64,000 bases of DNA from Tritrichomonas musculus (GCA_039105265.1 JAPFFF010000004.1:5995501-6059500); one strand, 5' to 3'. Shown: positions 10,020 to 20,600, counted from the stretch's first letter. Notes: generated by a model from the sequence alone, not told the origin. A program made the numbers and translations.

Positions 10020-10288
10020 TTCAATTTTAAGGTAATAAATGAAGTAGTATTTTAAATATTTGATGGTTTTCTAAAAATTTTTGCTTTTCAAAAATATTTT
10101 ATTATTGATTTGAAATTATCTTCTTCATTTTGATTATCATTAATGTCTAATAAGATTTTTGTGTATTTCTCTTTTTTTCCAGCATATTACTGTAGTTATA
10201 TTATTTGAAAAATTTTAAATAATAATAATATAAATTGACCTTTTATATAAATTTGACCTTTATCAAAATTAATTTGGTAGGATAAAAA
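10020..10288. other. Short intergenic region upstream of ankyrin gene
   Basis: AT-rich. No clear Inr is seen directly before the ATG at 10289. Confidence 0.4.
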
Positions 10289-12007
10289 ATGAGTGAGAAT
10301 CAACAAATTTTAAATGATGTTAATGATTTTTTTACAAATAATCAACAAAGATATGAATTATTTTCTCAATTCCAAGATAAGTTGGATCATTTAAACGAAA
10401 AAAAATTCGGAGATATACTTGAATTCGTTACCTTAAATAAAAATGTATTTTTTAAAGATCATAGTAGCACAATTTTCTTTTTTTATAATATTATTCGATC
10501 ATCAGAATACAATTTCAAGATATTTGAAATATATTTAGATATCATTATATTCTTTTCAAATGAAATCAAAAAGCAACACACCACCGAAAATGAATTGATA
10601 GTGATCTGTTTTCGTTTTCCAAATACGATCAGTTATCTATTTTCAAAAAAGTTTTTTTCAATTCAATCAATAATAGATCAATCTTTTACCATTAAATATT
10701 TATTCATTAATTTTTTGCCAGAGATCGAAGAATACGATCCAGAACTTGCAGAAATCAGAGAGAAAAATCTTTTCCCAGATCAGAATGATCAAGAAATTCA
10801 GAGAGAATTAAAATTTTACAAATATGTCAAAAATAACCGCCAAAATCATCTCAAATATAGAAATTTGAATTATCATCCATCACCTCTTCACAAAGCAATC
10901 CGTGAAGATGACATTGAGACATTTCAATCGTTGCTTTCAAAAAACAACCTCAAAGTGAACTCAACCATTGAATTTTCATTTTATGAACGATCACAAACGG
11001 TTGACTATGAATTGTCACCTATTCGAGTAGCTGCTGTTTATGGATCTTTAGCTATATTTAAATTTTTATGGCTGCAAAATGACATTGTATTTAATCACAA
11101 CCTTCTCAATTACGCTTATTTTGGCCAAAATTACGAAATAATTCACCTTTGTGAGCAAAAATGTAACCACGAAAATGTTTGCGTCCAAGCAATAAGAACT
11201 CATCAACATGATCTTCTTGAATATTATATTGAAAACTATTCAGATAAAATCAAAGAAGATGATGAGGAAGTTCGTGATTTATTGAAAAACTTTTTGAATG
11301 AAGAAGAAGAAGAGAATTTGTATGATAAATTGAATTTTGAATGCTTGATATCAGCGGTTTTTTCATTCAATTTCGAAATCATTAAAAAATGTTTGCCAAA
11401 AATTTCTTTTATTGCGAGAAATTTGGAGAATGTTGGGAGTGAGTCGTTCACAAGATATGATGCATTTTTGTATAACTGTTGTTATGACCTAGAATTGTTT
11501 AAATTTCTTTATTTTCAAAGAAATTCAGATGTTGACAAATTTAATTGTGAGTGTTACATGTCAGCTTTATTTTCGTGTTTATTTGATTATGCAAATGACT
11601 CATTTAAATTCATATTTTATGATTTGAAAGAAAATGTTGACTTTTTCAATCTTTTTCAAACTAGCATTTTAAATAATCATGACTTGGCAAATTTCATTCT
11701 TGATGTACAAAATGACGATAGTCAACTTTTTGAAAAGTTTAAGAAAAAAATTCAATTTAATGATTTGATTTTGGCAATTCAATTTTATAATGAAGATGTT
11801 GTTGTAAAGATTGTTAAATTATATAAGTTGATTAGAACAAATGAAAGCATTCGTGAATTCGTATCAAATTTGATGAAATTCTTATCTAAGAAAATGATAA
11901 TTCATCTTTTGAACAGACTTTTTTCATTTTTACATTTTAACATTTTGTCTCACATGACGAATTATTTTATTGAACTTGGATTTCCTTCAGAATGTTTTTA
12001 TCAATGA
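10289..12007 (+). CDS. DUF3447-type ankyrin-repeat protein
   Basis: 572 residues without signal peptide or membrane segments. Residues 1-165 are the helical N-terminal half typical of trichomonad DUF3447 proteins. Ankyrin repeats follow from about 190: SPLHKAIREDDIETFQSLLS, SPIRVAAVYGSLAIFKFLW, then divergent units with YNCCYDLELFKFLYFQ and similar helices to about 540. These proteins are presumed binding scaffolds; no enzymatic motif is present. It has its own start and stop and is convergent with the BTB/LRR gene. Function cannot be narrowed from sequence. Confidence 0.85.
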   Translation: MSENQQILNDVNDFFTNNQQRYELFSQFQDKLDHLNEKKFGDILEFVTLNKNVFFKDHSSTIFFFYNIIRSSEYNFKIFEIYLDIIIFFSNEIKKQHTTENELIVICFRFPNTISYLFSKKFFSIQSIIDQSFTIKYLFINFLPEIEEYDPELAEIREKNLFPDQNDQEIQRELKFYKYVKNNRQNHLKYRNLNYHPSPLHKAIREDDIETFQSLLSKNNLKVNSTIEFSFYERSQTVDYELSPIRVAAVYGSLAIFKFLWLQNDIVFNHNLLNYAYFGQNYEIIHLCEQKCNHENVCVQAIRTHQHDLLEYYIENYSDKIKEDDEEVRDLLKNFLNEEEEENLYDKLNFECLISAVFSFNFEIIKKCLPKISFIARNLENVGSESFTRYDAFLYNCCYDLELFKFLYFQRNSDVDKFNCECYMSALFSCLFDYANDSFKFIFYDLKENVDFFNLFQTSILNNHDLANFILDVQNDDSQLFEKFKKKIQFNDLILAIQFYNEDVVVKIVKLYKLIRTNESIREFVSNLMKFLSKKMIIHLLNRLFSFLHFNILSHMTNYFIELGFPSECFYQ

Positions 12008-12302
12008 TATTTTTAAACTACTAATGATTCAATTAACTTGAATAATGTTATTAAACAGAGTTTGCTGTCTTTAAAAAAAAATAAAATTTTTATTTATTTA
12101 TTCAGAATAAATTGATTTATAAAATTTTTATTCAAATGAATGTCAAATACTCAAATTTGTATGAAACAATCAAAAAAATTGGAAATCTCTGAATTGTTTT
12201 CACTTTTTGTTACAAAAGTATACAAAAAGTGAACCATTCAAGAAATTTGTGAATTAAAAAAGTAACGTTTATTAATAAATTTGATCAAATTCAAAAGCAT
12301 CA

Positions 12303-14099
12303 TCAATAGGTTGTAATAGTTGTTACTCTTTTGTTAAAAGTTGAATCTGTTGTTATTGTCGATTTGGGAATAGATATACAGGTTAATTTAGGACATTCAT
12401 TAAATGCTCCATCGCCAATACTTTTAATAGAACCTGCGAATGACACTTTTCCCAAATTGTCACAACCATAAAAAGCAAAATTTTCAATGTTTATGACAGA
12501 AGATGGAATTGATATTTCTGTTAACGACTTACAAGATGAAAAAGTAAATGGTTCAATAACCGTAATTGAAGCACATAAAGAAACACGGACCAATTTAAGG
12601 CATCCTTTGAAGCATCCTTCTCCGATTATTTTTATGGAAGAAGGAATTGAAAGTTCAGTTAAGGAAGAACAATCTAAGAACGCATTTTTACCAATTGTTG
12701 TCACAGTATTTGGTATGATTATTTTTTGTAATGATAAACATCCATAAAAAGACATGTCTTCAATTATTTTTAATGAAGGTGGAAGACTTATTTCTTTTAA
12801 CTTATCACATTCAAAAAACATTTTGGCATTAATACATGTGATATCATTGGGAAGATATACTGAAGTTATACCATTTGATAAAATTGTTGTTAATAAAGAT
12901 CTATTAATATTTTGTATTTGATTGCATCTTTCTTTTTCTTCCTCTATTACCTTTTTGATTTTATAATCTTCTATATTGATGTCTGTTTTAATCTTTTTCT
13001 TTAATTTGCTTTCAAGATTATTTATTTCTACTTGCAAATTTTGAATATTTTCGTTGGCTTTGTTTTTTGGTTGATTGATTAAAGTTTTAATTTGTTCAAT
13101 TTCTCTTTTCATTTGTGCATTTTCTGCTTTAATTTGATCAAATTCCTTTTTCAATTGTGAATTATTAGTTTTCATTTGTGCATTTTCTGTTTGAATTTGA
13201 TCAAATTCCTTTTTCAATTGTGAATTGTTAGTTTTCATTTGTATCATTTCATTTTTAATTTGCGCATTTTCAGCTGTAATTTGATCAAATTCTTTTTTCA
13301 TTTTATTAATTAAATCATCTTTCTCTTTGAAATTTTTATATAACAATTTGGTATGCTCACTTTGATTCTCATAAATACTCTTTAATAAAGATGAATTTAT
13401 CATATTAAAATCGAAAATATTTTCGTATTCATCACTGAACAATCGTCTTACATAATCTATTTTCATGTTTCCAAAATTAGAATCAGAAAATAATATAGAA
13501 GCTTTTTTTCCCCATTTTTTTAAATATTTAAATTTTAGTTCCATAATTTGATCTTCGATATTTTCATTGTTGTTCTGATATTTTATTTTATGATTGGCCA
13601 ATATTCTATACATCGTTGGGACATCAAGTTTTAATAATTTTTCATCATTAATAAATGTGACTAGTTTTGCTGATATAATATCTTCAAATAAAGGCTTTTC
13701 AAAGTTTTTTAAATCTGTCTTAAATGCACATAAATCTAAAGCAATTTGGTTACAATTCTCCAAAATGTATTTTTTTGTTTCTTTAATTAACCCATCAACT
13801 TCGTATAGTTCAGCTAAATAATAAATTTGAATCACATTAGCATCATTCATCAAATATTTATATTCTTCAAAATGACAGTAATTAAGTAAAGCATTTATCG
13901 AGTCATCGTTGAAATCAATTTCTTCATTATCATGACATAATTCATTTTTTTCATTAGTTGCAAATATGCTTTGGTTTCTCTTCATATAATTTGAATTTTT
14001 TTTGCAAATATCATAATCATATTTGAACTCTTTATCTTTGTAAACTAAAGAATGATCTTTTTCTAAAAATCTGAATCTTTCATCTTTTTTGGTATTCAT
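12303..14099 (-). CDS. BTB/POZ-like, coiled-coil, LRR_5 protein
   Basis: 598 residues in three parts. Residues about 10-125 resemble the trichomonad BTB/POZ module (short strands, then INALLNYCHFEEY and VIQIYYLAELYEVDGL). Residues about 255-375 are a coiled coil with heptad-like repeats (KKEFDQIxxENAQMKTNNSQL), the DNA of which is itself imperfectly tandem. Residues about 405-590 are BspA-type LRR_5 repeats (IPSSIKIIGEGCFKGC). BTB domains dimerise or bind Cul3; whether that applies here is unknown. It is head-to-head with the U-box gene over about 190 bp, and an Inr-like TCATTATC lies about 30 bases upstream of the ATG. The BTB call is the least certain part. Confidence 0.8.
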   Translation of the reverse strand: MNTKKDERFRFLEKDHSLVYKDKEFKYDYDICKKNSNYMKRNQSIFATNEKNELCHDNEEIDFNDDSINALLNYCHFEEYKYLMNDANVIQIYYLAELYEVDGLIKETKKYILENCNQIALDLCAFKTDLKNFEKPLFEDIISAKLVTFINDEKLLKLDVPTMYRILANHKIKYQNNNENIEDQIMELKFKYLKKWGKKASILFSDSNFGNMKIDYVRRLFSDEYENIFDFNMINSSLLKSIYENQSEHTKLLYKNFKEKDDLINKMKKEFDQITAENAQIKNEMIQMKTNNSQLKKEFDQIQTENAQMKTNNSQLKKEFDQIKAENAQMKREIEQIKTLINQPKNKANENIQNLQVEINNLESKLKKKIKTDINIEDYKIKKVIEEEKERCNQIQNINRSLLTTILSNGITSVYLPNDITCINAKMFFECDKLKEISLPPSLKIIEDMSFYGCLSLQKIIIPNTVTTIGKNAFLDCSSLTELSIPSSIKIIGEGCFKGCLKLVRVSLCASITVIEPFTFSSCKSLTEISIPSSVINIENFAFYGCDNLGKVSFAGSIKSIGDGAFNECPKLTCISIPKSTITTDSTFNKRVTTITTY

Positions 14100-14139
14100 G
14101 TTTGAGTTTATTAATGTCAGCAGATAATGAAAGAAAAAA

Positions 14140-14161
14140 AAAATGAAATGAAATGAAATGA
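14140..14161. repeat. GAAAT microsatellite in divergent promoter
   Basis: Four tandem copies of a 5-bp unit (aaatg) between the BTB/LRR gene and the U-box gene. Confidence 0.8.
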
Positions 14162-14275
14162 ATCAAAATTTGTGAAGTGAAAATTGAATGTCTTATTTAT
14201 AATAATTCCAAAAAATGCCATATAAAAATTTTCCACAAAAATTTTCCACTTGTAATGATAAGTTACTGTATTATA

Positions 14276-14285
14276 TCATTATTTT
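14276..14285 (+). promoter_or_regulatory. Inr-like element of the U-box gene
   Basis: TCATTATTTT immediately upstream of the ATG at 14289, implying a leader of about 11 bases. Confidence 0.5.
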
Positions 14286-14288
14286 AAT

Positions 14289-14768
14289 ATGAATGATCTA
14301 GAAGATATTGATGAAGTTCCTTTAGAATTTTGCTGCCCAATATCACAAAAAATCATGAAAAACCCTTACCTAATGGAAGATGGCATTACATATGAGAAAG
14401 CAAATATTGATGAAAATTTAAATGAAAATAATTGTGAATCACCAATAACAGGAAAGAAAATATCTAGAATTGGTAAGAAAAATGAGAAATTACTGCAAAA
14501 AATAAACCAATTTTTAGAAGAGATGAAAAATAAACCAATGAACGTTTTCGTATCCAAATTAACGGGTGGTCACTTAAATTTGCAAATGAAAAAAAATGAT
14601 ACAATATTGCAATTAAAACAAAAAATAGAAGAGAGAACTGGTATGAAAGTTGATCAACAAAGATTAGTATATTGTGGGAAAATGCTTTCATGTAATGAGT
14701 CAACATTAAGAAATTATTCAATAGTTAATGATTCAACAGTTCATTTGACGGCAAGATTAGTAGGTTAA
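14289..14768 (+). CDS. U-box domain fused to a C-terminal ubiquitin-like domain
   Basis: 159 residues. Residues about 12-80 are a U-box, the zinc-free RING fold of E3 ligases that binds E2 enzymes (FCCPISQKIMKNPYLMEDGITYEK, with the SPITGKK loop). Residues about 85-159 are a complete ubiquitin-like fold: MNVFVSKLTGG, DTILQLKQKIEERTGM, DQQRLVYCGKML, and STLRNYSIVNDSTVHLT. It ends in ARLVG, so the tail lacks the Gly-Gly needed for conjugation. The likely reading is a small E3 carrying an integral UBL, perhaps for proteasome or deubiquitinase docking (inferred). UBLs usually precede the E3 module in known ligases, so this order is unusual. Both domain calls are strong; cellular role unknown. Confidence 0.88.
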   Translation: MNDLEDIDEVPLEFCCPISQKIMKNPYLMEDGITYEKANIDENLNENNCESPITGKKISRIGKKNEKLLQKINQFLEEMKNKPMNVFVSKLTGGHLNLQMKKNDTILQLKQKIEERTGMKVDQQRLVYCGKMLSCNESTLRNYSIVNDSTVHLTARLVG

Positions 14769-14987
14769 ATAAAAGTATGGTGAATAATTATTATAAATAT
14801 ATATTTATTTTTTCAAGTTTTATGATGCTTTTTGAAATATAAATTCAAAAATTTAACTGAAATAAATAGCATATTTTTATTTTCTTCTTTTAATTTCTTT
14901 ATTTCTGGTTACTGTCAATGTTTCCTGAATTCTTTTTTAAAAAAATAGATAAAATTAATTAATTTTTTTTAGTAAAAACTTTAAAAT

Positions 14988-17900
14988 TTAAGGGCAAAAT
15001 GAAAAGTAAAGTGACAATTGATGCAACCTTTCTGAAGCTTTTTTATCATTTTTTGAAAGAGCTTTTTGATAATATTTAATGGCTTCTTGGATATCGATGG
15101 GAATACCATCCCCTTTTTCATTCATTTCGGCATATTTGAGCATTGCATCAATTGATCCATCTTCTGCTGCCAACTTGAAATACCTGGCAGCCTCTTTTTT
15201 ATCTTTGGAAATTTTTTTTCCTGTGTTCAACAAATTACCATAAATCACTCTTGCATCATTGTTTCCTTCATCTGCTGACATTTTAATATAGTTGATTGGA
15301 TCATTATTGTTATTATGGCTTTCTTTACCGTTGATACTTTGTAATACTCCATAATTATACTGTCCTGTATCATCTCCTTTATCAGCGGCTTTTTTAAGAT
15401 ATTTAAGTCCCATATCTTTATTGGCTTCAATTCCATCACCATCATGAAGCATCATTCCATAATTATTCATTGAGAATATATGCCCTTGATCAGCTGCCAT
15501 CTTGTAGTATTTGGCTGCTTCTTTTTTATTCTTTGGAACTCCATTGCCATTGGATAAAGCGAGTGCATAATGGAACATTGAAGAAGTCTTTCCTCTATCT
15601 GCAGATAGCTTCAGCCATTGAATAGCTTTTTCTTTATTGGTTGGAATCCCGTTGCCATTCAATAGCATCAATCCGTATTGTTCCATAGCTCCAATATGAC
15701 CTTTTTCAGCAGCCATTTTGAAATATTCAGCTGCATCTTTTCGACTTTTATATACACCATTACCATTTAATAGCATTAAAGCAAAACTGAACATTGCATC
15801 AGCATTTCCTTTGTAAATTTCTTTTCTCAAATTAAGTGCTTTTTTTGGTTTTTCTTCTTCTTGGATTTCTCCTGATTTTATTAGTTTATTATACAATTTC
15901 TCTGGGCAAATAAAACCATATTCAATTGCTTTTTTTACATAATAAAGGCCTTCTTCTCTGTTCTGAATGTTTTTCTCACCTGTACATAAAATTAATCCAA
16001 CATAACAAGTGGAAATATCATGGCCTTTATCAGCAGCCATTTTAAAATATTTAATTGCTTTAACACTGTCTTCTTGTATGCCATCGCCATTAAATAACAT
16101 GAAAGCATAATTATTCATTGCGCCAATGTGCCCTTTTTCAGCTGCCATTTGATAATACTTAGCAGCTTCTTCTTTGTTTGCTTCAATACCTTCTCCATTG
16201 AACATTATTACAGCATAGTCATACATTGCTTCAACGTTGCCTTCATCTGCCATATTTTTACATTCTAATATTACTTCTTCACGACTTTTGCTTTTGGTAA
16301 TTTCTAATCTCGACAACCAATATATTGCAGCAGGAAGATATGAGTTTTTCACGCATTGAGTTATATAATAATTACCATCTTCATCATTGTTTTCTTCTAG
16401 AATCATTTTCCCATAGTTGAACATTGACTCATAATTGGTATTATCATTCAAAAAGGCCATTTGAAAATATCTACCTGCTTCACTTGTGTCTTTTTCAACA
16501 CCATCGCCATCACGAAGCATTCTTCCATATAAATTAATGGAATCAATATCTCCTTTATCTGCTGCCATTTTGATGTACTTAATGGCATCTGATTTATCAT
16601 CAACTGCAAAATCATCTGATCTTAATAATTTATAATAGAACTTGATTGCATCAATAGATCCTTTATCTGCTGCTGATTTAATATATTTTAGACCTTCATC
16701 TAAGTTTTTTGGTATTTTTTTCCCATGAATCAAATATATACCATAATTATACAGAGAAGTAACAAATCCCAAATGAATCGCCATTTTGAGATACTTTAGT
16801 GCTATTTGAATACTATTTTCAAAATCCTCTTCATTTTTATCAAATAAAAATACTGCAAAATTATTCATTGCTATCGAATACCCGAAGTCAGCCGGTGATT
16901 TGAGGTATGCCAAGGCATTGGACAATGTCATTTCAGGTAGAGATATTGAAAGGATATATTGAGCAAATAAATATCCATTATCTGCTGATTTTTTAATATA
17001 TTCTAGGCTTTGTAGAATGTTTCCAACCTTTAATTCTAATAAAAGCAATCTGCCATATTCAAATGTTGCACCAATGTGTTGGTTATTTGATGCCTTTTCA
17101 AAATATTTCATTGCTTTTTTGGTATCTTCTTTGATTCCGCTGCCATTTTTTAGCATCATTCCATATTCATACATTGCCTCGGTGTTTCCTAAGTAAGAAG
17201 CATTTTTGAACATTTTGGCTGCTTTTTTCTTATTTTCTTCTAAAAAGGAACAATTTAACAGCATTCTTCCATAAATAAGCATTTGTTGTGGATCATTCTT
17301 ATTGGCTTCTTTGTCCAACCACTTCAAATATGATATTTGATATTTTTTAATCATATCAATGTAAGATTGTATTTCATTTTCATTAACTTCACCAAATATG
17401 TTCTTGTTATTAATGATATTACTAATAATATCATTAACATCTAAGTTTTTTTTATGAGATGGCCATAAATCTTGCAAAAAATTTCTTTGCCATTCGTTTT
17501 TAATGTTTTCTAAATCAAAAAGCATCAATTTTTCGTCTATTTTTTGATTTTCATCAAAAATTATTTGATCCATTAGTAATTCATATGAAACAAAGCAGAG
17601 ATCTGTAATATCATGTATTTCATTTTGATTCTTTTCAGCAAATGAGATCTTATGATTGCCAGAATTGGAATAGAAAATATGTGGGTAACAATTTTCATCA
17701 AGTAAAATGTTGTTTAAACAAAGATTGCCATGCCAAAGATCATTGATATGAAGGTAGTGGACTCCAAAAGTTGTTCCAAGTAAAATAATATACTTTTGTG
17801 TAGAAGAAAGTGGCGCATCATTATAATTTTCTTTAGCTAAGAATTCTTTCAAAGATTGTAATTTTGGATAATCTGAAGTTAAATATATCATTTCATCTTT

Positions 17901-18077
17901 TGAATCTGCAGATGATCCAGCAACTTGTATTAATGATGGGGGCTTTATCATTTCAGCTCTATAATTATTATTTGTCTCAGATTGTCTATCCTGGAATTGA
18001 TCTGTTGAAACATTTTCTGAAATGTTGGCTTCTATATTTTCTCTCTGATTTTGATATGCTTGACTGATTAATGACAT
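14988..18077 (-). CDS. Pseudokinase-like domain with long Sel1-repeat array
   Basis: 1029 residues. Residues about 60-235 look like the C-lobe of a protein kinase without a recognisable N-lobe. The catalytic-loop position reads YLHINDLWHGNLCLNNILL, so HRD is replaced by HGN, and the DFG position reads SNSG; catalysis is therefore unlikely. From about 255 to 1015 there are roughly twenty Sel1 repeats of about 36 residues (EAAKYYKMAADKGHIGAMNNYG pattern, GDGI loops). Trichomonads have many kinase-Sel1 fusions, and the Sel1 part is probably a protein-binding solenoid. No membrane segment. Tail-to-tail with the U-box gene at a 220-bp spacing. Confidence 0.88.
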   Translation of the reverse strand: MSLISQAYQNQRENIEANISENVSTDQFQDRQSETNNNYRAEMIKPPSLIQVAGSSADSKDEMIYLTSDYPKLQSLKEFLAKENYNDAPLSSTQKYIILLGTTFGVHYLHINDLWHGNLCLNNILLDENCYPHIFYSNSGNHKISFAEKNQNEIHDITDLCFVSYELLMDQIIFDENQKIDEKLMLFDLENIKNEWQRNFLQDLWPSHKKNLDVNDIISNIINNKNIFGEVNENEIQSYIDMIKKYQISYLKWLDKEANKNDPQQMLIYGRMLLNCSFLEENKKKAAKMFKNASYLGNTEAMYEYGMMLKNGSGIKEDTKKAMKYFEKASNNQHIGATFEYGRLLLLELKVGNILQSLEYIKKSADNGYLFAQYILSISLPEMTLSNALAYLKSPADFGYSIAMNNFAVFLFDKNEEDFENSIQIALKYLKMAIHLGFVTSLYNYGIYLIHGKKIPKNLDEGLKYIKSAADKGSIDAIKFYYKLLRSDDFAVDDKSDAIKYIKMAADKGDIDSINLYGRMLRDGDGVEKDTSEAGRYFQMAFLNDNTNYESMFNYGKMILEENNDEDGNYYITQCVKNSYLPAAIYWLSRLEITKSKSREEVILECKNMADEGNVEAMYDYAVIMFNGEGIEANKEEAAKYYQMAAEKGHIGAMNNYAFMLFNGDGIQEDSVKAIKYFKMAADKGHDISTCYVGLILCTGEKNIQNREEGLYYVKKAIEYGFICPEKLYNKLIKSGEIQEEEKPKKALNLRKEIYKGNADAMFSFALMLLNGNGVYKSRKDAAEYFKMAAEKGHIGAMEQYGLMLLNGNGIPTNKEKAIQWLKLSADRGKTSSMFHYALALSNGNGVPKNKKEAAKYYKMAADQGHIFSMNNYGMMLHDGDGIEANKDMGLKYLKKAADKGDDTGQYNYGVLQSINGKESHNNNNDPINYIKMSADEGNNDARVIYGNLLNTGKKISKDKKEAARYFKLAAEDGSIDAMLKYAEMNEKGDGIPIDIQEAIKYYQKALSKNDKKASERLHQLSLYFSFCP

Positions 18078-18387
18078 TTTAACCTATGATATCAAAATCA
18101 AACATTTCATGCTTCACATTTTTTTTCAATTGGCATATTATAAATTTGTTTTAATTTTTTTTTTTTTTCCACCAAAATTTTCCACAAATTTTACTTTCAA
18201 TTTATTCTTAAAAAAACTACTTTTTAAATTTAACATATTAAGACGTATCATTTTATTAATATCTAAGTTTGAAATTAAAAATGATTTGAATATTATATAT
18301 ATATATTTGCTTAATGATATGGAAAATTTTTATATGGCATAAATTGAGCTCACTATAAATTTCATATCATATTTTTATTATACAGGA

Positions 18388-18395
18388 TCATTATG
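18388..18395 (+). promoter_or_regulatory. Inr-like element overlapping the start codon
   Basis: TCATTATG, in which the last three bases are the ATG of the beta-helix/RING gene. If this is the true initiator the leader is only about three bases. Confidence 0.45.
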
Positions 18396-20099
18396 ACAAC
18401 TGATTTCTTTTCTTTATTAAACGAATCAAACTCATTTAAAAATGAAGAGACAGGAGAGATCACTCTCATAGTACCAAAATTGGAATCAGATAAACCGCTG
18501 ACTATCAATTCCAACAGCAAAATAAGCTCCAATTGCAAAACAGTTATAAACAGTCCAAATTTATGTGTAACGTCTGGATCAATCATTTTCAAAGACATTA
18601 CTTTTGAAACTCCATTAACAATTAAGAAATGTCCTGAATTTTCGATGATGAATTGTGATATCACCAATATAAAGTCTGATTATTCATTGTCATTTGAATT
18701 TTGTAAAAATGTTGAATTGAATCAAATTAATATCACAAATAACGAAATAGATATTGCTGTTTTTTTTCAATACAGTCATGCTATTGCTAACAATCTTTTT
18801 ATTGATGGAGCAACTAAAGTTATTATTGCATTAATTAAAGAATCAAGTCTAAATTTATGTGACTCAAAGCTATGCAATTCTATGTCAAAAGGCATTAATG
18901 TTTTAGAATCTGAATTTGAAATCCATAACTGCACGATTTCAAATACAATTTATCCTGCAATTTATGTATGGAATTCCAAAGGAAAAATCATGAACAACCA
19001 TATAAGCAATATAAAAATGAATGGTATTACCATTAATAATGCCGATTCAATCGAAATATACAAAAACAATATCACTGATGTTAATGGTTCTGCCATATCT
19101 ATTATTAATGAATCCAAATGTGAAGTTCATTCTAACACAATTACCAAAATAGGGAACAATGGTATATTCGTCAACAATCGTTCCAAAATAAATGCTCATC
19201 ATAATGAATTGAGCAGTTTTAAATATCCTGCAATTGCAATTTTAACGAAATCAAAGGCAATCATAAGTGAAAACAAAATATCAGATATAAATTCATGCGG
19301 AATTCGAGTTATTAACGCCAAGAAAGTAAAAATTGATAAAAATGAAGTCAAAAAGATTGACGAATGCGCCATCTCACTTTTAAATACAAAAAATTGCATC
19401 ATCAAAAGCAATTTAATTTCGGACTGTCATATTGCAGCTGTTGAAGTTTATAACCAATCAAAAGCAAGTATATTTGATAATGATTTATCACGATTAGGAG
19501 AGTATGCATTCAAAGCATATGCTTTGGGCCAAATAACAGCTAAAAATAACACAATAACCGATGTTGGGAAATCAATGGTAAATTTAATATACAAAGGAGG
19601 TGGTGAATTCATCAACAATAAGCTTGAAAAGTGTCCACAACAAAAAGAAGGCGATACAAGCTCTCAATACTATTTCAATGGAAATGGAAATTTTACAGGA
19701 GTCACAAATGACGAATCTAAAAAAACAGATGATATTCAACTTGAAGAAAAGTTTATTGATAATTGTAATTTGTGTATAAAGTGCAAACAGAGGGAAAGAA
19801 AGTGCTTTTTGTTGAATTGTGGTCATAAAATCTATTGCCAAGAATGTGCTGAAGTAGCTCTCAGAGAGCTTCAGAAATGCCCATTGTGTAGATTGCCAAT
19901 CGTTGATATAAATAAAGGATTTGTAACCAAGAATGAAACTTGCGATATTTGTTGCGATAAAAAAGCTGATTGTATTGTAATGCCGTGCTGTCATATTGGT
20001 TACTGTCATAAATGTTTAAATAAATGGCTCCAAGATAATCAACGCTGCCCCTATTGCCAAGCAGAACCTGTTTCATATAGCAGAATACAAGACATTTAA
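18393..20099 (+). CDS. Right-handed beta-helix protein with two C-terminal RING fingers
   Basis: 568 residues. Residues about 20-430 are short 20-25-residue coils rich in Asn and Ile (NNHISNIKMNGITINNADSI, SKCEVHSNTITKIGNNGIFV), the signature of a parallel beta-helix as in pectate-lyase-like and FBXO11-type proteins. Two C3HC4 RINGs follow. The first (about 460-500) has CIKC, CGHKIYCQEC and CPLC. The second (about 517-556) has CDIC, CCHIGYCHKC and CPYC. RINGs recruit E2 enzymes, so this is a candidate E3 ligase in which the helix could bind substrate (inferred). No signal peptide or membrane segment. A beta-helix joined to tandem RINGs is an architecture I do not recognise from well-studied organisms. 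Confidence 0.88.
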   Translation: MTTDFFSLLNESNSFKNEETGEITLIVPKLESDKPLTINSNSKISSNCKTVINSPNLCVTSGSIIFKDITFETPLTIKKCPEFSMMNCDITNIKSDYSLSFEFCKNVELNQINITNNEIDIAVFFQYSHAIANNLFIDGATKVIIALIKESSLNLCDSKLCNSMSKGINVLESEFEIHNCTISNTIYPAIYVWNSKGKIMNNHISNIKMNGITINNADSIEIYKNNITDVNGSAISIINESKCEVHSNTITKIGNNGIFVNNRSKINAHHNELSSFKYPAIAILTKSKAIISENKISDINSCGIRVINAKKVKIDKNEVKKIDECAISLLNTKNCIIKSNLISDCHIAAVEVYNQSKASIFDNDLSRLGEYAFKAYALGQITAKNNTITDVGKSMVNLIYKGGGEFINNKLEKCPQQKEGDTSSQYYFNGNGNFTGVTNDESKKTDDIQLEEKFIDNCNLCIKCKQRERKCFLLNCGHKIYCQECAEVALRELQKCPLCRLPIVDINKGFVTKNETCDICCDKKADCIVMPCCHIGYCHKCLNKWLQDNQRCPYCQAEPVSYSRIQDI

Positions 20100-20600
20100 C
20101 TTTTTTTCTCAATAAAAAGTTTTTTTTTTAAAAAAATAATGAAAGTTCTTTTTTACAGATATTATAGTTTTATTAATTAATAAAACAATAATATCTGTAA
20201 AAAACCATTGTTTTTGAATGAATGATTTATTCAAAATCTGGTTTGATGTGATTTTGACTTTGGCCAAATTTTCAAAAATTTTTTTATATAAACCATTCAA
20301 AATAACTTAAGGTATTTCATGTTCATAAAGTTTACTGAATACTTCAATTATACACAAATATATAACATTTATATATAAAAAATTGTAAGAATAAGGTTTC
20401 CAAAATAAATTGAATGGTTTATTCATTATGAAAAAAAAATTCATTCAATTTTGAAAAGTTTTTGAAAAAGCATAAAATCAAAATATATCGAATTGAAAAC
20501 ATTTTATCATTATTATTTTGGTTAATATAACAATTATTTCTATTTTCAATTGATTTTTCATAAGTAAAAATCCCTTATGTATCAATTTTTTTCATTAATA
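20100..20600. other. AT-rich intergenic gap
   Basis: Convergent gap. An inverted repeat of about 20 bases (ttcttttttacagatatta near 20150 and its partner near 20190) could fold into a stem. No gene seen. Confidence 0.5.
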
